Assembly (NCBI GenBank): GCA_963693365.1
Contig: CAVNZM010000002.1
Span: 6,386,001 to 6,450,000, forward strand
Length of the DNA stretch: 64,000 nt
Direction: 5' to 3'
From: Amoebidium appalachense
Lineage: Eukaryota; Ichthyosporea
Part shown: positions 50,734-64,000 of the stretch, piece after piece
Layout: every line of letters starts with the position of its first letter
How positions within the stretch are numbered: the stretch's first letter is position 1
Translations under genes and position numbers: made by a program
The notes under the pieces: generated by a model
What the model was told of the DNA's origin: nothing
What the model saw: the letters and a program-made list of their open reading frames with translations, nothing else
Database searches by the model: none

Positions 50734-51232
50734 ACTAAGTGGTTGCTGGGCTCTATGATATTTGGTTTTTCAACATATTTAGATCATTTAGGCTGCTCTC
50801 AGACTGACAATATGCACTAAGACTTTTCAGATGCTATGCTATTTGGGTTTAGTAGTAAGTGTGCGAGACGTGTGACTGTGTCACGCAGTTAGCTGTACTC
50901 TTAAGTTTGCTGATTTCTCAGAAACGAGTTAACGAATCGAAGACCAAAGATGTGGTGGAACTCCTGGACCAGTTTAGAGAAGCCACATGAAAACGGGCAC
51001 ACTTCTTCCTGCCTAATTGTTAGGCCGTATACAGTAGGGACAATATTCAATCGGATATCCACGGTGCCGCCTATGCGGGCCCTGCTTAATTAGTTGGCTT
51101 TCAGCGAGAGCCAGGTTTCTCCGAATTAAACCTGAGGTTACCATTGCAAGTTTTACCCCCCCCCCCCCCCCCCCCCCCGCCCGCCCGCCCGGCCTGCCCT
51201 CGATCCTGGGCCCATTCCCACCCCCTTCCCCC

Positions 51233-51273
<41 letters not shown>

Positions 51274-51608
51274 AAAAAAAAAAAACGCACCCCACCCATC
51301 CACACACCCATGCCTACGTACAGTATCCGCCCTAATTATATGTATGCCCAAGTAACAACGAGCTCAAGACACCGGTACCTATTGCATATCTGCAAATTTT
51401 TCGCTCTGGCTTCGATTTAAACTGCTTTATCAGACATGAGTGACGTGTATTACCAGCTCCAGGAGGGCCCATGGCCAGTCCCGTGCACGGACCCTTTCTT
51501 TTAATCTTTTTCTCCCTCTAAGACTTTTCCTATTGAATAACCTAACGGAAAGAGTCCCGTGGGGGGGGGTGTTTTGATGACATCAGATCGAACAATTGTC
51601 AAGTTAAG

Positions 51609-51639
<31 letters not shown>

Positions 51640-52553
51640 CCCCCCAGTCCCCATCCCCCCCCCCCCCCCCTCCCCCCCCCCCCCAGCCCACGTGCACCCA
51701 CCCCTCTGGAATCCTCCCAAAATATTCTTTTTTGAATAACCGACAAAAATTATTAATTCCCCCCCCGCCCCCCCCCCCCCCCCCCCCCCCCCCCTACCCC
51801 CTTCCCCCCCCAGGCCACCCCCCGTTTTTCTTCTGTATATGTATGTAGCTGATAATAGTGATAGCCTAATAATAATCCCCCCGGCCCGGGCCAACGTCCC
51901 CCCCCCCCCCCCCCCCCCCCCCCTCCACCCCCCACCCCCCCAAGCCCAACCACAACCCACCCACCCACCCATGGGCACCCACGGTGCCCACCCCTCCGGC
52001 CGCGGATCCCTCCCAAAGTATTTCTTTTAGAACAACCAACAAAACCTATCCCTCCACCTCCTCTCCCCGCATTCCCCCCCCCCCCCCTCCCTTTTCTTTT
52101 GGATAGGTGATAAAGCATATCCCCCCCCCTCCCCCCTTCTTCCTTTTTATTCAACTGTGACCTATCCCTCCCCCCTTCCCCCCCCTCCCCCCCCCCCCCC
52201 CCCGCCCCCCCTCCCCCCACCTTGCCCAAGTGCCGGCCCCCTGGATCATGTCCGTGACTCATCGTGTGACGTCAAAGCCCTACCGCTGAGCACCCATCCA
52301 ATATCTAGAATTTGCTTGTTGGGGTGAACGCGATTTGGACTACCTGGTGAGCCAGTCAGTGAGCCACCTCTTCAAGAAAAGCGGCTCACTGAGTGATCAG
52401 ACAGCAAACATCTCAAGTATTAACCGTGGTTACATCCATAAAATCCTCTAATTGTCCGCTTCTAGTTACAGCATCCCCGTCACCCCTTAACCCCGCCTCC
52501 CCCCTCTCCCCCCCACCTCCCCCCCCCCTCTTTCCTCCTCCTATGGCGTTACT
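50734..52553 (+). other. Intergenic, C-tract-rich region
   Basis: No exon can be supported here. The first 400 bp are plain sequence after the EGF stop codon. C and A runs start at about 51156, and a series of degenerate repeats separated by C tracts occupies 51600-52200. A 5'-terminal exon of the downstream gene could be hidden here. Confidence 0.55.
51686..52190. repeat. Degenerate units separated by C tracts
   Basis: A block with CACCCACCCCTCTGGAATCC..CCCAAAATATTC at about 51690 recurs in altered form at about 51982 (CCCACCCCTCCGG..CCCAAAGTATTTC). Shorter relatives with TTTTGGATAGG..CATATCCC and TGTGACCTATCCC follow near 52090 and 52145. Each unit is bounded by long C runs. Confidence 0.6.

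Positions 52554-64000
<11,447 letters not shown>

Overview
This is a stretch of nuclear DNA from a eukaryote with intron-dense genes. Four protein-coding genes can be reconstructed by joining short exons across GT..AG introns whose reading phases agree. All introns are crowded with simple repeats: (CA/TG)n runs, very long homopolymeric G or C tracts (up to 86 bases), and minisatellites. Most long open frames here are poly-Pro, poly-Gly, His-Thr or Cys-Val translations of those repeats and are not genes. The lineage cannot be fixed from the sequence alone. One-domain-per-exon EGF modules with phase 1-1 borders fit a holozoan (for example an ichthyosporean-type protist), but this is inference.

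Minus strand, 120-38759: 61 consecutive exons of a UTP20 (DRIM) homologue, the giant HEAT/ARM-repeat scaffold of the small-subunit processome. The start codon is at 38759. About 2,319 codons lie in the window, and the last few hundred codons run off the left edge. Mean exon length is about 114 nt and mean intron length about 530 nt. One homopolymer (34560-34563) carries an apparent +1 frameshift.

Plus strand, 39171-42260: a three-exon bestrophin-family membrane protein of 394 residues, divergent from UTP20 across about 410 bp. From 42261 to 46456 no gene is resolved. That interval holds GAT/AAT repeats, a (TG)n tract, an 86-base G run and a 352-bp inverted-repeat element made of CTGC/GCAG hairpin units.

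Plus strand, 46457-50733: the 3' part of a secreted, EGF-repeat, probably GPI-anchored surface protein. It has a relic EGF exon and a 5-bp duplication that breaks another EGF exon. The interval 50734-52553 is gene-free and C-tract rich.

Plus strand, 52554-64000 and beyond: a many-exon gene for an unrecognised protein with one clear transmembrane helix followed by a probable extracellular domain. It is cut by the right edge.

The genes do not form an obvious pathway: ribosome biogenesis, anion channel, surface adhesion and an unknown receptor-like protein. The most unusual content is non-coding. It includes two dispersed copies of a structured repeat, a hairpin-array foldback element, a second element with terminal inverted repeats, minisatellites that run into splice sites, and an array of CArG-type motifs.
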